DNA of 64,000 nt from positions 2,267,501 to 2,331,500 of the forward strand of contig NZ_CANMPJ010000001.1 in assembly GCF_947499705.1 (NCBI RefSeq). The letters are read 5' to 3'. The notes beneath the pieces are model-generated. The model searched no databases. It had not been told where the DNA came from and was given only the letters and a program-made list of their open reading frames with translations. This DNA comes from an uncultured Erythrobacter sp. GTDB lineage: Bacteria > Pseudomonadota > Alphaproteobacteria > Sphingomonadales > Sphingomonadaceae. Positions 7,447 to 15,319 of this stretch are shown here, piece by piece. Numbering within the stretch: position 1 is the first letter of the stretch; each line of letters begins with the position of its first letter. The position numbers and the translations under genes were made by a program.

Positions 7447-8603
7447 CGCGACCTCCGCCAGCGGGTCTTTTCGCGCAGATAGCGCCCCGCATCCTTGGTA
7501 TCGGTCGGCTGGTAGTCAGCGAGCAGGTTCGGACCGTAGGGGCTGCGGTACTGCTCGAAAATCGGCATCACGAGCTCGCTGTGCACAATCGGTTGGCGAT
7601 GGCGCGCGCGGAAGTTGCCGATGGGGATGCGCCCGTAGATGAGCGTCTCGTCGTCGGTCGCGGACCGCTCGAAAAACTCCCCGTCCGGCCCGACAATTCC
7701 GGCATATCCGGGGTTCGAGTCCGCCAAATAATATTGGTTCTCCGGCGAAGCGGAGTTGTTGGCGATGGTCGAATAGACGCGATTGTACATCGACACCGCG
7801 CGGATATCGGTTTCGTTGTAGTTGCCCGTCGCGGTGCGCAGCATGATCTCTGCGCCCTTCATTGCCGCCGCGCGGAACAGCTCCGGCTCCAATTGTGAGG
7901 AACTGGTGTAGAGATTGCCGATCGGCGTCTGGATCACCGGAATGACGGAATCCCAGCCGTAGCGCTCAACATATTCGTCCAGCACGTCGTAGATCGTGGT
8001 GGTGAAAAGCTCGCGGCCACCGGGGAAGAACCCTTTGAGATTGCGGGCCTTCCAATCTTTCGCGATGATCTCGCCCTTGTCGTTGAGGATTGTGGTGATC
8101 GAAAGCAGCCGCGTCGGCCAGTCGGGATCGCGAACATAGGAGCCAAAGCTGATATAGCAGCCATATTCGCGCGCCTTTGCCCCAAGCATCTCGCTCTCTT
8201 CACCTGGCAGTTCGATGGCGATCTTGCGTGCATCGTTGAGATCCCAAACGTGACGATAGCCGGTGATCGGAAACTCGTGGAAAGCAACCAGATCCTTCGA
8301 TCCGGAAAAGCCGTTCGCGATATCGATCACGTCGCACATATGCTGCACATTGGCGCGGCGGGTTTGGGCGATACTCCCCAGCTCGACCGGCACCACGCGG
8401 GTCTGCGCGACGGCTATCGAGATGGTGTCTTTCCTGAGCGGGATGGTCGCGTAAGACCCGTCGGATCGCATCTGCACCGGATCGCCCGGCTTGCCTATCG
8501 CCGCCGCAGCGGGCGAGGCAAACATGGTCCAATCCAGGGTCGTCGCAGCAGCGGCTCCGGCTCCTGCGCTCAACAGCGCGCGGCGGCCGATTCCCTCCGC
8601 CAT
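7443..8603 (-). CDS. Tat-exported carbon-nitrogen hydrolase-fold protein lacking the catalytic Cys
   Basis: A 386-residue protein. Residues 6-35 form a twin-arginine-type signal (GRRALLSAGAGAAAA... followed by PAAAA), pointing to periplasmic export. The nitrilase fold follows: Glu110 in FHEFPITGY matches the catalytic Glu, and Lys185 or Lys190 in DWKARNLKGFF the catalytic Lys. The third residue should be a Cys in a segment like ICYD, but IGNLYTSSSQLEPELFRAAAMKGAEI shows Thr/Ser at 233-236. The only Cys residues (90 and 149) are elsewhere. It overlaps the membrane protein gene (ATGA) and the CpcT-like gene. Either Ser/Thr acts as nucleophile or this is a binding protein. Confidence 0.8.
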   Translation of the reverse strand: MAEGIGRRALLSAGAGAAAATTLDWTMFASPAAAAIGKPGDPVQMRSDGSYATIPLRKDTISIAVAQTRVVPVELGSIAQTRRANVQHMCDVIDIANGFSGSKDLVAFHEFPITGYRHVWDLNDARKIAIELPGEESEMLGAKAREYGCYISFGSYVRDPDWPTRLLSITTILNDKGEIIAKDWKARNLKGFFPGGRELFTTTIYDVLDEYVERYGWDSVIPVIQTPIGNLYTSSSQLEPELFRAAAMKGAEIMLRTATGNYNETDIRAVSMYNRVYSTIANNSASPENQYYLADSNPGYAGIVGPDGEFFERSATDDETLIYGRIPIGNFRARHRQPIVHSELVMPIFEQYRSPYGPNLLADYQPTDTKDAGRYLREKTRWRRSR

Positions 8604-9295
8604 CAGAACGGCTTCACCGCGCCAAGGAAGCAGACCGAGGCGATGGTGATCCAGTAGATGTATGCGGCGAAGCGAGCCATGCGTATCTCGCTAGCCAGAG
8701 CAGCCTCCTGCTCGGTGTTTGGCCCCATGGCGAGGATGCGGAACCGCTCGGTCCAGCGACGCATAACGAGCCGCAGGAACAGGCCAATGCAAAGCGCGAA
8801 AGCGTACAGCCCCATCTTCGCCGGATACCAATTGTTGCCCTCGCCCGAGGTAATCGGACCGCTGCCACCAAAGGCCATGAACGAAACAATCAGCAGCGCC
8901 GCGATCAGCGGGTAACGCAGCAGTTCCTCGGCGCGGGTAACCTTGATCCCGATATCGGTCTCGCGCTTGATGAAGGCAGTCCAGGTCATCGCCAGCCACA
9001 CGGCAAAGAACAGCCACATCCACCACACGCCCATGCCATCGAGCAGCGGAACAAAGCCATAGATCTTACCCATATGCAGGCCAAGCGGCAGCAGCAGAAC
9101 GATCCCGGTGCGCGCGAGAATATCGATGCGATAGGCGGTTTCCATGTGCCGCTTGCGCTCGTCGAGCGAGAGCGCGGGATTGGTCACGTGATAGCTGGTC
9201 TGGAACACGCCCCATTCGCCGCCCAGCCAGTAGACCATCGCCAATATGTGAACCCAGCGTAGAATGCTGAGCTCGTTCAGTATCAAGAAGTCCAT
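8603..9295 (-). CDS. integral membrane protein of unknown function
   Basis: A 230-residue protein with about six hydrophobic segments, for example WVHILAMVYWLGGEWGVFQ, GIVLLLPLGLHMGKIYG, WWMWLFFAVWLAMTWTAF and MGLYAFALCIGLFLRLVM. Several His residues lie in or near these helices (WVHIL, LGLHMG), as in heme-binding CopD-like membrane proteins, but I cannot place it in a named family with confidence. It is 51 bp downstream of the small protein gene and overlaps the nitrilase-like gene by ATGA. The pairing with an exported nitrilase-fold protein suggests membrane or periplasmic work, perhaps electron transfer; this is inference. Confidence 0.75.
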   Translation of the reverse strand: MDFLILNELSILRWVHILAMVYWLGGEWGVFQTSYHVTNPALSLDERKRHMETAYRIDILARTGIVLLLPLGLHMGKIYGFVPLLDGMGVWWMWLFFAVWLAMTWTAFIKRETDIGIKVTRAEELLRYPLIAALLIVSFMAFGGSGPITSGEGNNWYPAKMGLYAFALCIGLFLRLVMRRWTERFRILAMGPNTEQEAALASEIRMARFAAYIYWITIASVCFLGAVKPF

Positions 9296-9346
9296 GATCC
9301 CTCCCCAAAGCGCGCTCCCACACGCACTCCGTTCAATCGCAAGTGG

Positions 9347-9706
9347 TTATTCGCGCGATAGCCTGTCGACCACATCCATGATCGGCGGATCATCCGCTTC
9401 CATCGCTTCAACCTGTTGCTGGAACCCACGCATGATGCGCGAGACATAGGCCTGTGTCGCAAGGCCGCGCTCTTCACCTGCTTTCCGGTCCGGTTCGTAG
9501 GCCTCGATATCTTCGCGCCTCACCACGCCGTTAGTATCGAGCAGTCGCTCAACTGTGTCCTGCCGCTCACGCAACGCCGAAACTTCAGCAGCCAGAGCGA
9601 AGACGGTTGAGTAGAGGCGGTCGAGCGCGGGGTCTTCAAAGTACTCGGGGCGCTTGCCTTTGGCCCGGCGGCCTGATGCCGCGACCCAATCAAAGTCGTC
9701 GCTCAT
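9347..9706 (-). CDS. small acidic hypothetical protein (119 aa)
   Basis: The start at ATG 9706 makes an ATGA overlap with the methyltransferase stop. An alternative upstream start would lie inside that gene. The protein (MSDDFDWVAASGRRAKGKRPEYFEDPALDRLYSTVFALAAEVSALRERQDTVERLLD...) is soluble and mostly helical, with a probable coiled-coil or helical hairpin at residues 25-60. No family is recognised. The position directly after the methyltransferase suggests a partner or small subunit of an enzyme of this operon, which is a guess from context only. Confidence 0.7.
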   Translation of the reverse strand: MSDDFDWVAASGRRAKGKRPEYFEDPALDRLYSTVFALAAEVSALRERQDTVERLLDTNGVVRREDIEAYEPDRKAGEERGLATQAYVSRIMRGFQQQVEAMEADDPPIMDVVDRLSRE

Positions 9707-10917
9707 GCCGCGACAGCCTGTTCGGAGGGTTTCCATGCGCCATAGGCATTCCAGATTGCTGCTCGGCCGAAGTCTTCCTCGCCATCATCCGGAGACGGAG
9801 GGAAAATCTCGGGATCAACTACCGCGCGCACGCCCGCGACAAACTGACTGTCACGCGGAAAGCCGGCATCCGCCATCACCTGCTTGAGATCCTGACCGTG
9901 CATCGCTGTCCAGAACGGTTCGTTGTTGTTGAACGCGTCCCAGTCACGCATGAACTGTTCGAACAACGGCATGTCGTCCGAGTATTGCGGCTGTTCTATA
10001 TGCAGGATCAATCCGCCCGGCGCGAGAACGCGGTTCGCCTCGGACAGGATATTCGGCATCGCCTTCGATGAAAGCTCGTGCAGGAACATCGTCGTCTGGA
10101 CCCAATCGAAACTGCCATCGGCCCAGCGGGACAGGTCTTCACCGGAAGCCTGCACAAATTTGATGTTTTTCACGCCCATCGCCGCTGCGCGCGCCGCCGC
10201 ATAACGCAAAGAAGCGGCCGCCGTGTCGATCGCGATGACCTCTGCCTCAGGATAGGCCTGCGCGATCGGCACGGCGTTATGGCCGACGGTGCAGCCAATA
10301 TCGAGAATGCGCTTGGGGTTCCAATCAGGGCGCTCAGTCTTGGCCCATTCGACGACAGCCTGACCGCCGCCATCATTGAGCCCGCCGAGTGCACCGCCAG
10401 TGGTGGCGAACAGACCAACGTCGTAATTGGCTCCGACCGTCACGTCGTCGGGCCGTTCCTCACTGTGATAGCCGCCGGGCTGGCAGTGAATATCGACAGC
10501 CGTTTGATAATGCGGTTGCTCAACCGACGGATCAAGTTCGAGCAGGCCGGAATGCTCGTTGAACTGCTTGGCCATTGCATCGAGTTCGTCAAGCTGACGC
10601 AGCACCGCTTGCCGACCATTGTGCTGGCGCATCTCCATCGAATTACGCTTCAGCGCCGACCAGATACGGTGCCAGTCGGTCTTGTTCATCGCATCGCGGA
10701 CTTCGTAACGATGCTCGGGATCGCGGCCATGCTCAGCGCGGAACGTTGGCAGCGCTTCTTTATCATAGGCTAGCTTGTTGCCTGCCCCGATCGCGCCTGA
10801 AAGATAGCGGTTGAAGTGTGTGAGGAAATTGAACCGTGCCGCTTCATCGTGATTGGTGCGCGGCATCATCGGATGGCGTGTCAGCGCGGTGTACGGAGGG
10901 GGAAGATCAGTTGCCAT
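9703..10917 (-). CDS. class I SAM-dependent methyltransferase
   Basis: A 404-residue protein. The C-terminal half holds a class I methyltransferase domain: motif I LDIGCTVGHNAVPIA (about residue 205), the acidic end of strand 2 AIDTAAASLRYAAARA, motif IV SFDWVQTTMFLHEL and post-motif APGGLILHIEQP. The N-terminal ~190 residues (HFNRYLSGAIGAGNKLAYDK...) are not part of that domain and probably shape substrate binding. It starts at ATG 10917 with a GAGG element 8 bases before it. A perfect 16-bp palindrome lies 15-30 bp upstream. It is the first gene of the eleven-gene minus run. The methyl acceptor is unknown. Confidence 0.85.
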   Translation of the reverse strand: MATDLPPPYTALTRHPMMPRTNHDEAARFNFLTHFNRYLSGAIGAGNKLAYDKEALPTFRAEHGRDPEHRYEVRDAMNKTDWHRIWSALKRNSMEMRQHNGRQAVLRQLDELDAMAKQFNEHSGLLELDPSVEQPHYQTAVDIHCQPGGYHSEERPDDVTVGANYDVGLFATTGGALGGLNDGGGQAVVEWAKTERPDWNPKRILDIGCTVGHNAVPIAQAYPEAEVIAIDTAAASLRYAAARAAAMGVKNIKFVQASGEDLSRWADGSFDWVQTTMFLHELSSKAMPNILSEANRVLAPGGLILHIEQPQYSDDMPLFEQFMRDWDAFNNNEPFWTAMHGQDLKQVMADAGFPRDSQFVAGVRAVVDPEIFPPSPDDGEEDFGRAAIWNAYGAWKPSEQAVAA

Positions 10918-10931
10918 GTCGCTGCCTCAAA

Positions 10932-10947
10932 ATTTGTCCGGACAAAT
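10932..10947. promoter_or_regulatory. perfect 16-bp palindrome, probable operator
   Basis: The sequence ATTTGTCCGGACAAAT is a perfect inverted repeat centred between 10939 and 10940. It ends 15 bp before the methyltransferase start codon, in the gap between that gene and the SLC13 transporter stop. A site at this place would control the whole minus-strand catabolic run by blocking transcription. The length and symmetry fit a dimeric repressor such as TetR or MarR. No such regulator gene is in the window. Confidence 0.6.
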
Positions 10948-11002
10948 CTGCCGGGCATTCCGGTTCGTGTCAATCGGAATAAGGCTACCCGGCGCGAGTT
11001 CT

Positions 11003-12463
11003 TCAACGAAATTTGAGGTCGAGCGCCATTGCGCCGAAGAAATAGATCGCAAGCGTGATCAGCCCAACGCCGATCAGATTGAGCACCAGTCCCCCGCGCG
11101 CCATCTGCGCAATCGTGACTGCGCCGGTGCTAAACACGATGGCGTTTGGAGGCGTTCCAACCGGCAACATAAATGCGCACGTCGCTGCAAAAGCAGCAGG
11201 GACCAAAAGCGCCATCGGGTCCATGCCGATTCCCAGCGCCACTCCGCCCAGCACCGGAATGAACGTCGCGGCAGTCGCTGTGTTGCTCGTCACTTCGGTC
11301 AGGAAAAGCACGATTGCGACCACGCAGGCGATGATCAGGATGACCGGCAGCGCTTCCAGCCCGGCTACCTGCTGACCGAACCAGTCATCAAGGCCGGTCG
11401 CCGCGACAGCTCCGGCCAGACTCAAGCCTCCGCCAAACAGCAGCAGCACGCCCCATGGCAGGCCGTTTTCCGCATCCTTCCATTCGAGCACCATCTCGCG
11501 CCGCCCATTGCCCGGGATCAGGAACAGAGCCAGTCCAGCGCCGATGGCAATCGCGGTGTCATTGAGCTTGCCAAGCCAAGGCGCGGCTGAGGCAATGGCA
11601 GGCAATTCCGAAAGCAGGCCCGGCACGATCCACAAAAACGCCGCGCCGCCGAACACGAACGCAACCACCTTTTCGCCTTGGCTCATTGGGCCAAGCCCGC
11701 TGATCTCGCTTTCGATCAGCTCTTCTCCGCCGGGTATCTCTGAAAGTTCGAACCGGTACAGCAGGCGGGTCATCAGCACCCAACCAATCAGTATGAATGT
11801 CGCGGCCAGCGGTACGCCCAGCATCATCCAGTCGAAGAAGCCGATATCGATGCCAAGCTCGTCGCTCGCATAGCCAGCGATGATAGCATTGGGCGGGCTG
11901 CCGAGCAGCGTGCCAAGGCCGCCCATGCTCGCCGACCAGGCAATCGCCAAGACCAAACAGGTGCCGAATTGCGCAATGTCGGGGTCCCCGGGTTGCGTGG
12001 TGGCCTGCGCCATGTCGCCCGCCATTCCCTTGCCGGAAACGAGCGCCAAGACCGAGAAGCCGATTGGCAGCATCATCAGGGTAGTCGCCGTGTTCGAAAC
12101 CCACATCGAAAGGAACCCGGTCGCGATCATCATGCCCAGAACGATACGCTGCGGCGAGACCCCGACACGTCGCAAAGTCAGGAGTGCGATACGGCGATGC
12201 AGGTTCCATTTCTCCATCGCAATCGCGATCAGGAATCCACCGAGAAACAAGAACACGATTGGGCTTGCATATGACCCAGTCGTCTCGCCGACCGTGCGCT
12301 CTGTCAGCGGCGGTATCAGCACGATCGGCAGCAGGCTTGTGACGGCGAGCGGGATCGCCTCTGTCATCCACCACACAGCCATCAAGGCAGCAATGGCCGC
12401 GACAAAGCGCGCATCGCCCGGCATCTCTGCCGAACCGAGCAGCGCATAGACCGCGGATGCCAA
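11003..12463 (-). CDS. SLC13/DASS family anion:sodium symporter
   Basis: About 486 residues with many membrane helices and both SLC13 SNT signatures: WVSNTATTLMMLPIG in the first half and TEVTSNTATAATFIPVLGG in the second, plus the opening WWMTEAIPLAVTSLLP. The family carries di- and tricarboxylates or sulfate with sodium. The start is doubtful: 12463 is a TTG. Reading further upstream in frame gives a plausible continuation (ATWAFRLGGLALASAVYALLG) but no ATG or GTG before the lyase gene. It lies downstream of the fumarase-type lyase on the same strand, so it may bring in that enzyme's dicarboxylate or the substrate of the neighbouring operon. Confidence 0.85.
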   Translation of the reverse strand: MASAVYALLGSAEMPGDARFVAAIAALMAVWWMTEAIPLAVTSLLPIVLIPPLTERTVGETTGSYASPIVFLFLGGFLIAIAMEKWNLHRRIALLTLRRVGVSPQRIVLGMMIATGFLSMWVSNTATTLMMLPIGFSVLALVSGKGMAGDMAQATTQPGDPDIAQFGTCLVLAIAWSASMGGLGTLLGSPPNAIIAGYASDELGIDIGFFDWMMLGVPLAATFILIGWVLMTRLLYRFELSEIPGGEELIESEISGLGPMSQGEKVVAFVFGGAAFLWIVPGLLSELPAIASAAPWLGKLNDTAIAIGAGLALFLIPGNGRREMVLEWKDAENGLPWGVLLLFGGGLSLAGAVAATGLDDWFGQQVAGLEALPVILIIACVVAIVLFLTEVTSNTATAATFIPVLGGVALGIGMDPMALLVPAAFAATCAFMLPVGTPPNAIVFSTGAVTIAQMARGGLVLNLIGVGLITLAIYFFGAMALDLKFR

Positions 12464-12570
12464 GGCCAGCCCGCCGAGCCGAAATGCCCAAGTCGCGCCT
12501 GCTGAGCGCTGACCCGGTCCGCCTGGTGCACCGTGATTTTGGAACTCGCCTTGCTGAGGGATGGGCGAAG

Positions 12571-13986
12571 CTATGGTTGCGCTCCCTCGAGCTTCGCCTC
12601 GGCAATGGTGCTTTCGACCTGCTCGATTGCCGCTGGATCGATCGCGTCCGGATCGAGCAGCCGGGCAATGTCGTCATTGCCAAGATAACGCCTGGCTTGC
12701 GGGTTGGACCGCAGCGCCTCGGCAAAGCCCTGATCGGCGGCCAGCGCCTCGGCGATCACTTGCTTAACCAGCGCTTCGGCATCGGCGCGCGGCATGTGCT
12801 CGGCCAGCGCAAAGGCGACCCGCTGCGACATCGCAAAGCCGCGTGTGCGGTCAATGTTGGCGCGCATTTGCTCAGCCTCCACCTGCAACCCGTCCAGCAA
12901 CGAATTGAGGTTGCGCAGCGCCCGCGCGGACTCGACCGAGATTTCCTCGATCACCGGGGTCAGGCGCGAAGTGTTATCACGCTCGAAGAAATTGACGACG
13001 TCATCCGCGAGGACCTCACCGAGCCGCGGGATCGTCCGACCAGCATGGATCAGGCGTTCGGGCACGCGCGGATTGCGCTTGTGCGGCATCGACGAGCTAC
13101 CGACTGTGCCGCCTGGGAGGCTTTCGCTCAGCTCGCCGATATCAGTGCCTTGGAGCAGAAACACTTCTTGCCCAAAGCGCTGATGCGACTTGGCGATCAT
13201 GCCTAGCACCAGCCCATATTCGGCGATGACATCGCGGGTGCCGTTCCAGTCGGCAGGATAGGGCGCATCGAAGCCCAACTCTTCAGCAAAGCTGCGTTCG
13301 ACCAGGATCGCCTTGTCGCCCAGGCCCGAATAATTGCCGACTGCGCCTTTCAGGATTGCCGAGCGACGCACTCGCGCGCGCAGTTCCGCCAACCTGTCAC
13401 GATGCCGCGCATACTCGCCGATCCACGTGCTTACCTTTTTGCCGAAAGTGATTGGTTGCGCGTGCTGCCCTAAAGTGCGCCCGATCATCGGCGTCGCCTT
13501 GTGATCGTCGGCAAGCCGCGACATCACCGCGATACTTTCGGCCATGCACCCGTCGATCTCAACGATAGCACTGTCGATCTGCATCATCGTCGCAGTGCCG
13601 TAAATATCGACCGTCGTGGCTCCGAAATGCACGTATTGATCTGCTTCATCGCCAAGCGATTCACGCCAGACATTGAGCAGCGCAACCATCCGATGGCGCA
13701 CCTTCGCATATTCGACGTCAAACGCGGCTTGAGGCACGAGTGCAACGCGCGCCTTCTCCGAGATTTCGTCTGCGGCTGAGTGGGGGATCACACCATTCGC
13801 GGCCTGCGCACGGGCCATCGCCGCTTCTACATCCAAGACAGCCTGCGTGCGCGCTTTATAGGCGAACAAGTCATCGACGCTGGAAATCGAACAGGCATTG
13901 GCAGCCGAGGGAATGATCGCAATCGCTGCGATAGCAGCAAGCCTGAGCCGCTTTCCAGTCTGCTTGTTAAGTCCGGCCCCGCCCAT
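12571..13986 (-). CDS. fumarase/aspartase superfamily lyase with N-terminal signal peptide
   Basis: A 471-residue member of the adenylosuccinate lyase/3-carboxymuconate cycloisomerase group. The signature GSSSMPHKRNP is present, as are ADQYVHFGATTVDIYGTA and GRTLGQHAQPITFGKKV, which supply the active-site His and Thr/Ser residues. Enzymes of this fold perform beta-elimination giving fumarate or a cycloisomerisation. The family domain begins at about residue 33. Before it is RLRLAAIAAIAIIPSAANA, a good signal peptide, so the enzyme looks periplasmic, which is unusual for this superfamily. It starts at ATG 13986, divergent from the DadA-like gene. Aspartate-, adenylosuccinate- and carboxymuconate-type substrates are all possible. 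Confidence 0.82.
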   Translation of the reverse strand: MGGAGLNKQTGKRLRLAAIAAIAIIPSAANACSISSVDDLFAYKARTQAVLDVEAAMARAQAANGVIPHSAADEISEKARVALVPQAAFDVEYAKVRHRMVALLNVWRESLGDEADQYVHFGATTVDIYGTATMMQIDSAIVEIDGCMAESIAVMSRLADDHKATPMIGRTLGQHAQPITFGKKVSTWIGEYARHRDRLAELRARVRRSAILKGAVGNYSGLGDKAILVERSFAEELGFDAPYPADWNGTRDVIAEYGLVLGMIAKSHQRFGQEVFLLQGTDIGELSESLPGGTVGSSSMPHKRNPRVPERLIHAGRTIPRLGEVLADDVVNFFERDNTSRLTPVIEEISVESARALRNLNSLLDGLQVEAEQMRANIDRTRGFAMSQRVAFALAEHMPRADAEALVKQVIAEALAADQGFAEALRSNPQARRYLGNDDIARLLDPDAIDPAAIEQVESTIAEAKLEGAQP

Positions 13987-14089
13987 CGTTCCATAGACCG
14001 CATTTATGGCGCGGACGTCAATCGCTCATGGCTCGCCCCAAACTATCTGCGCACGGTGCGATGTGGATATCGGGTTAGGGGACGAGTTG

Positions 14090-15292
14090 GTGACAAGATC
14101 GGCAATAGTGATTGGTGCGGGCGTGATCGGCGTCGCATCGGCCTATGCCCTCGCCCAAAGAGGCTGGAAGGTCATTCTGGTCGACCGGCACAAGCAAGCT
14201 GCAATGGGAACATCACACGCCAACGGCGCACAGCTGAGCTATTGCTTCACCGACGCGCTAGGCAGTCCCAGCACGATGGCCGCGCTCCCTCGGCTTCTTG
14301 CCGGACGAGGATGTGTGCGTATCCGGCCCGGTTTTTCGCCAGACTACCTACGCTGGCTCGCCAGCTTTGCCCGCAATTGCACCGCTTCCCGCTTTCGCGA
14401 AAACACGCTTGCGGTGCTCAATCTGGCTCTGGAATCACGTGCGGCGATGGACGCTTTGTGCCAGCGTCATTCGCCCGATTTCTCGCATGCCAAGGCCGAC
14501 AAGATTCAACTGCTCTATTCCGATGCTGACCGTGAGCGGGCAGAAGCAAGCATTGCGATAAAATCGGAATCGGGCTGCGAGCAGTCTATCGTCGAACGGG
14601 CCGGATTTGCTCAAATCGACCCAGCCCTGTCGGACCTGGACGAGGCGGTCTCTGCGGTAATCTTCACCCGGTCCGAGATGGTCGGCGATGCCCGGTTGTT
14701 CTGCGAGAATATGCTTCCAATACTGGCGAGTGAATACGGCGCAACGATCAGCCTGGGCTGCGAAGTGCAACGGATTGAAACCACCAGGACAAGCACTCGG
14801 ATCTTGCTGACAGACGGAGACATGCTCGAAGCGGACCATGTCGTTCTTTGCGGTGGGTGTGACAGCAACCGTCTTTTGCGGCCGCTCGGGCTTTCAGTCC
14901 CGGTCCAGCCGATGAAGGGCTATTCATTCGAAATGCCGCCTACCGAGGCTTCGCCCAAAGTGTCAGTGACAGATGCAAAACGCAGGCTCGTCATCACCAA
15001 TCTCGGCGGCCGTATTCGCGTTGCCGGGTTCGCCGACCTGGGCAATGCCTCTCCCAAGCTCGAAGCCGACCGTGTCGAGGCACTCAAAAATGCGGCCATG
15101 TCGTGTTTGCCCGGAGCAGGGGACTACTCCCAGACGGAGCGGCATTGGGCGGGGCTGCGGCCAACCACGCCGCGTTCGCACCCGATCATTTCCCGCCCGC
15201 GCCCCGGGATCGCGATCAATACGGGGCACGGCGCATTGGGTTGGACCTTGGCTATGGGATCGGGAGAAAGGCTCGCGGCTTTGCTGGACTGA
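14090..15292 (+). CDS. D-amino acid dehydrogenase-like FAD oxidoreductase (DadA type)
   Basis: The start chosen is the GTG at 14090, with an AGGGG element 8 bases upstream; the longer frame from 14006 adds a non-conserved leader. The 400-residue protein opens with the FAD dinucleotide fold SAIVIGAGVIGVASAYALAQRGWKVILVDR, followed by SHANGAQLSYCFTDAL as in DadA. It ends with GLRPTTPRSHPIISRPRPGIAINTGHGALGWTLAMGSG, the C-terminal FAD/substrate motif. DadA oxidises D-amino acids to keto acids and ammonia, passing electrons to the respiratory chain. It lies convergent to an M14 peptidase, so it may handle D-residues released from peptides or cell wall. Confidence 0.87.
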   Translation: MTRSAIVIGAGVIGVASAYALAQRGWKVILVDRHKQAAMGTSHANGAQLSYCFTDALGSPSTMAALPRLLAGRGCVRIRPGFSPDYLRWLASFARNCTASRFRENTLAVLNLALESRAAMDALCQRHSPDFSHAKADKIQLLYSDADRERAEASIAIKSESGCEQSIVERAGFAQIDPALSDLDEAVSAVIFTRSEMVGDARLFCENMLPILASEYGATISLGCEVQRIETTRTSTRILLTDGDMLEADHVVLCGGCDSNRLLRPLGLSVPVQPMKGYSFEMPPTEASPKVSVTDAKRRLVITNLGGRIRVAGFADLGNASPKLEADRVEALKNAAMSCLPGAGDYSQTERHWAGLRPTTPRSHPIISRPRPGIAINTGHGALGWTLAMGSGERLAALLD

Positions 15293-15319
15293 TCGGCACT
15301 GAGGCGACCACGCTGGCAG

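Noticed and set aside
12457-13206. A 249-codon plus-strand frame across the lyase gene
   Set aside because: Shadow of the lyase, which carries the family signature in its own frame.
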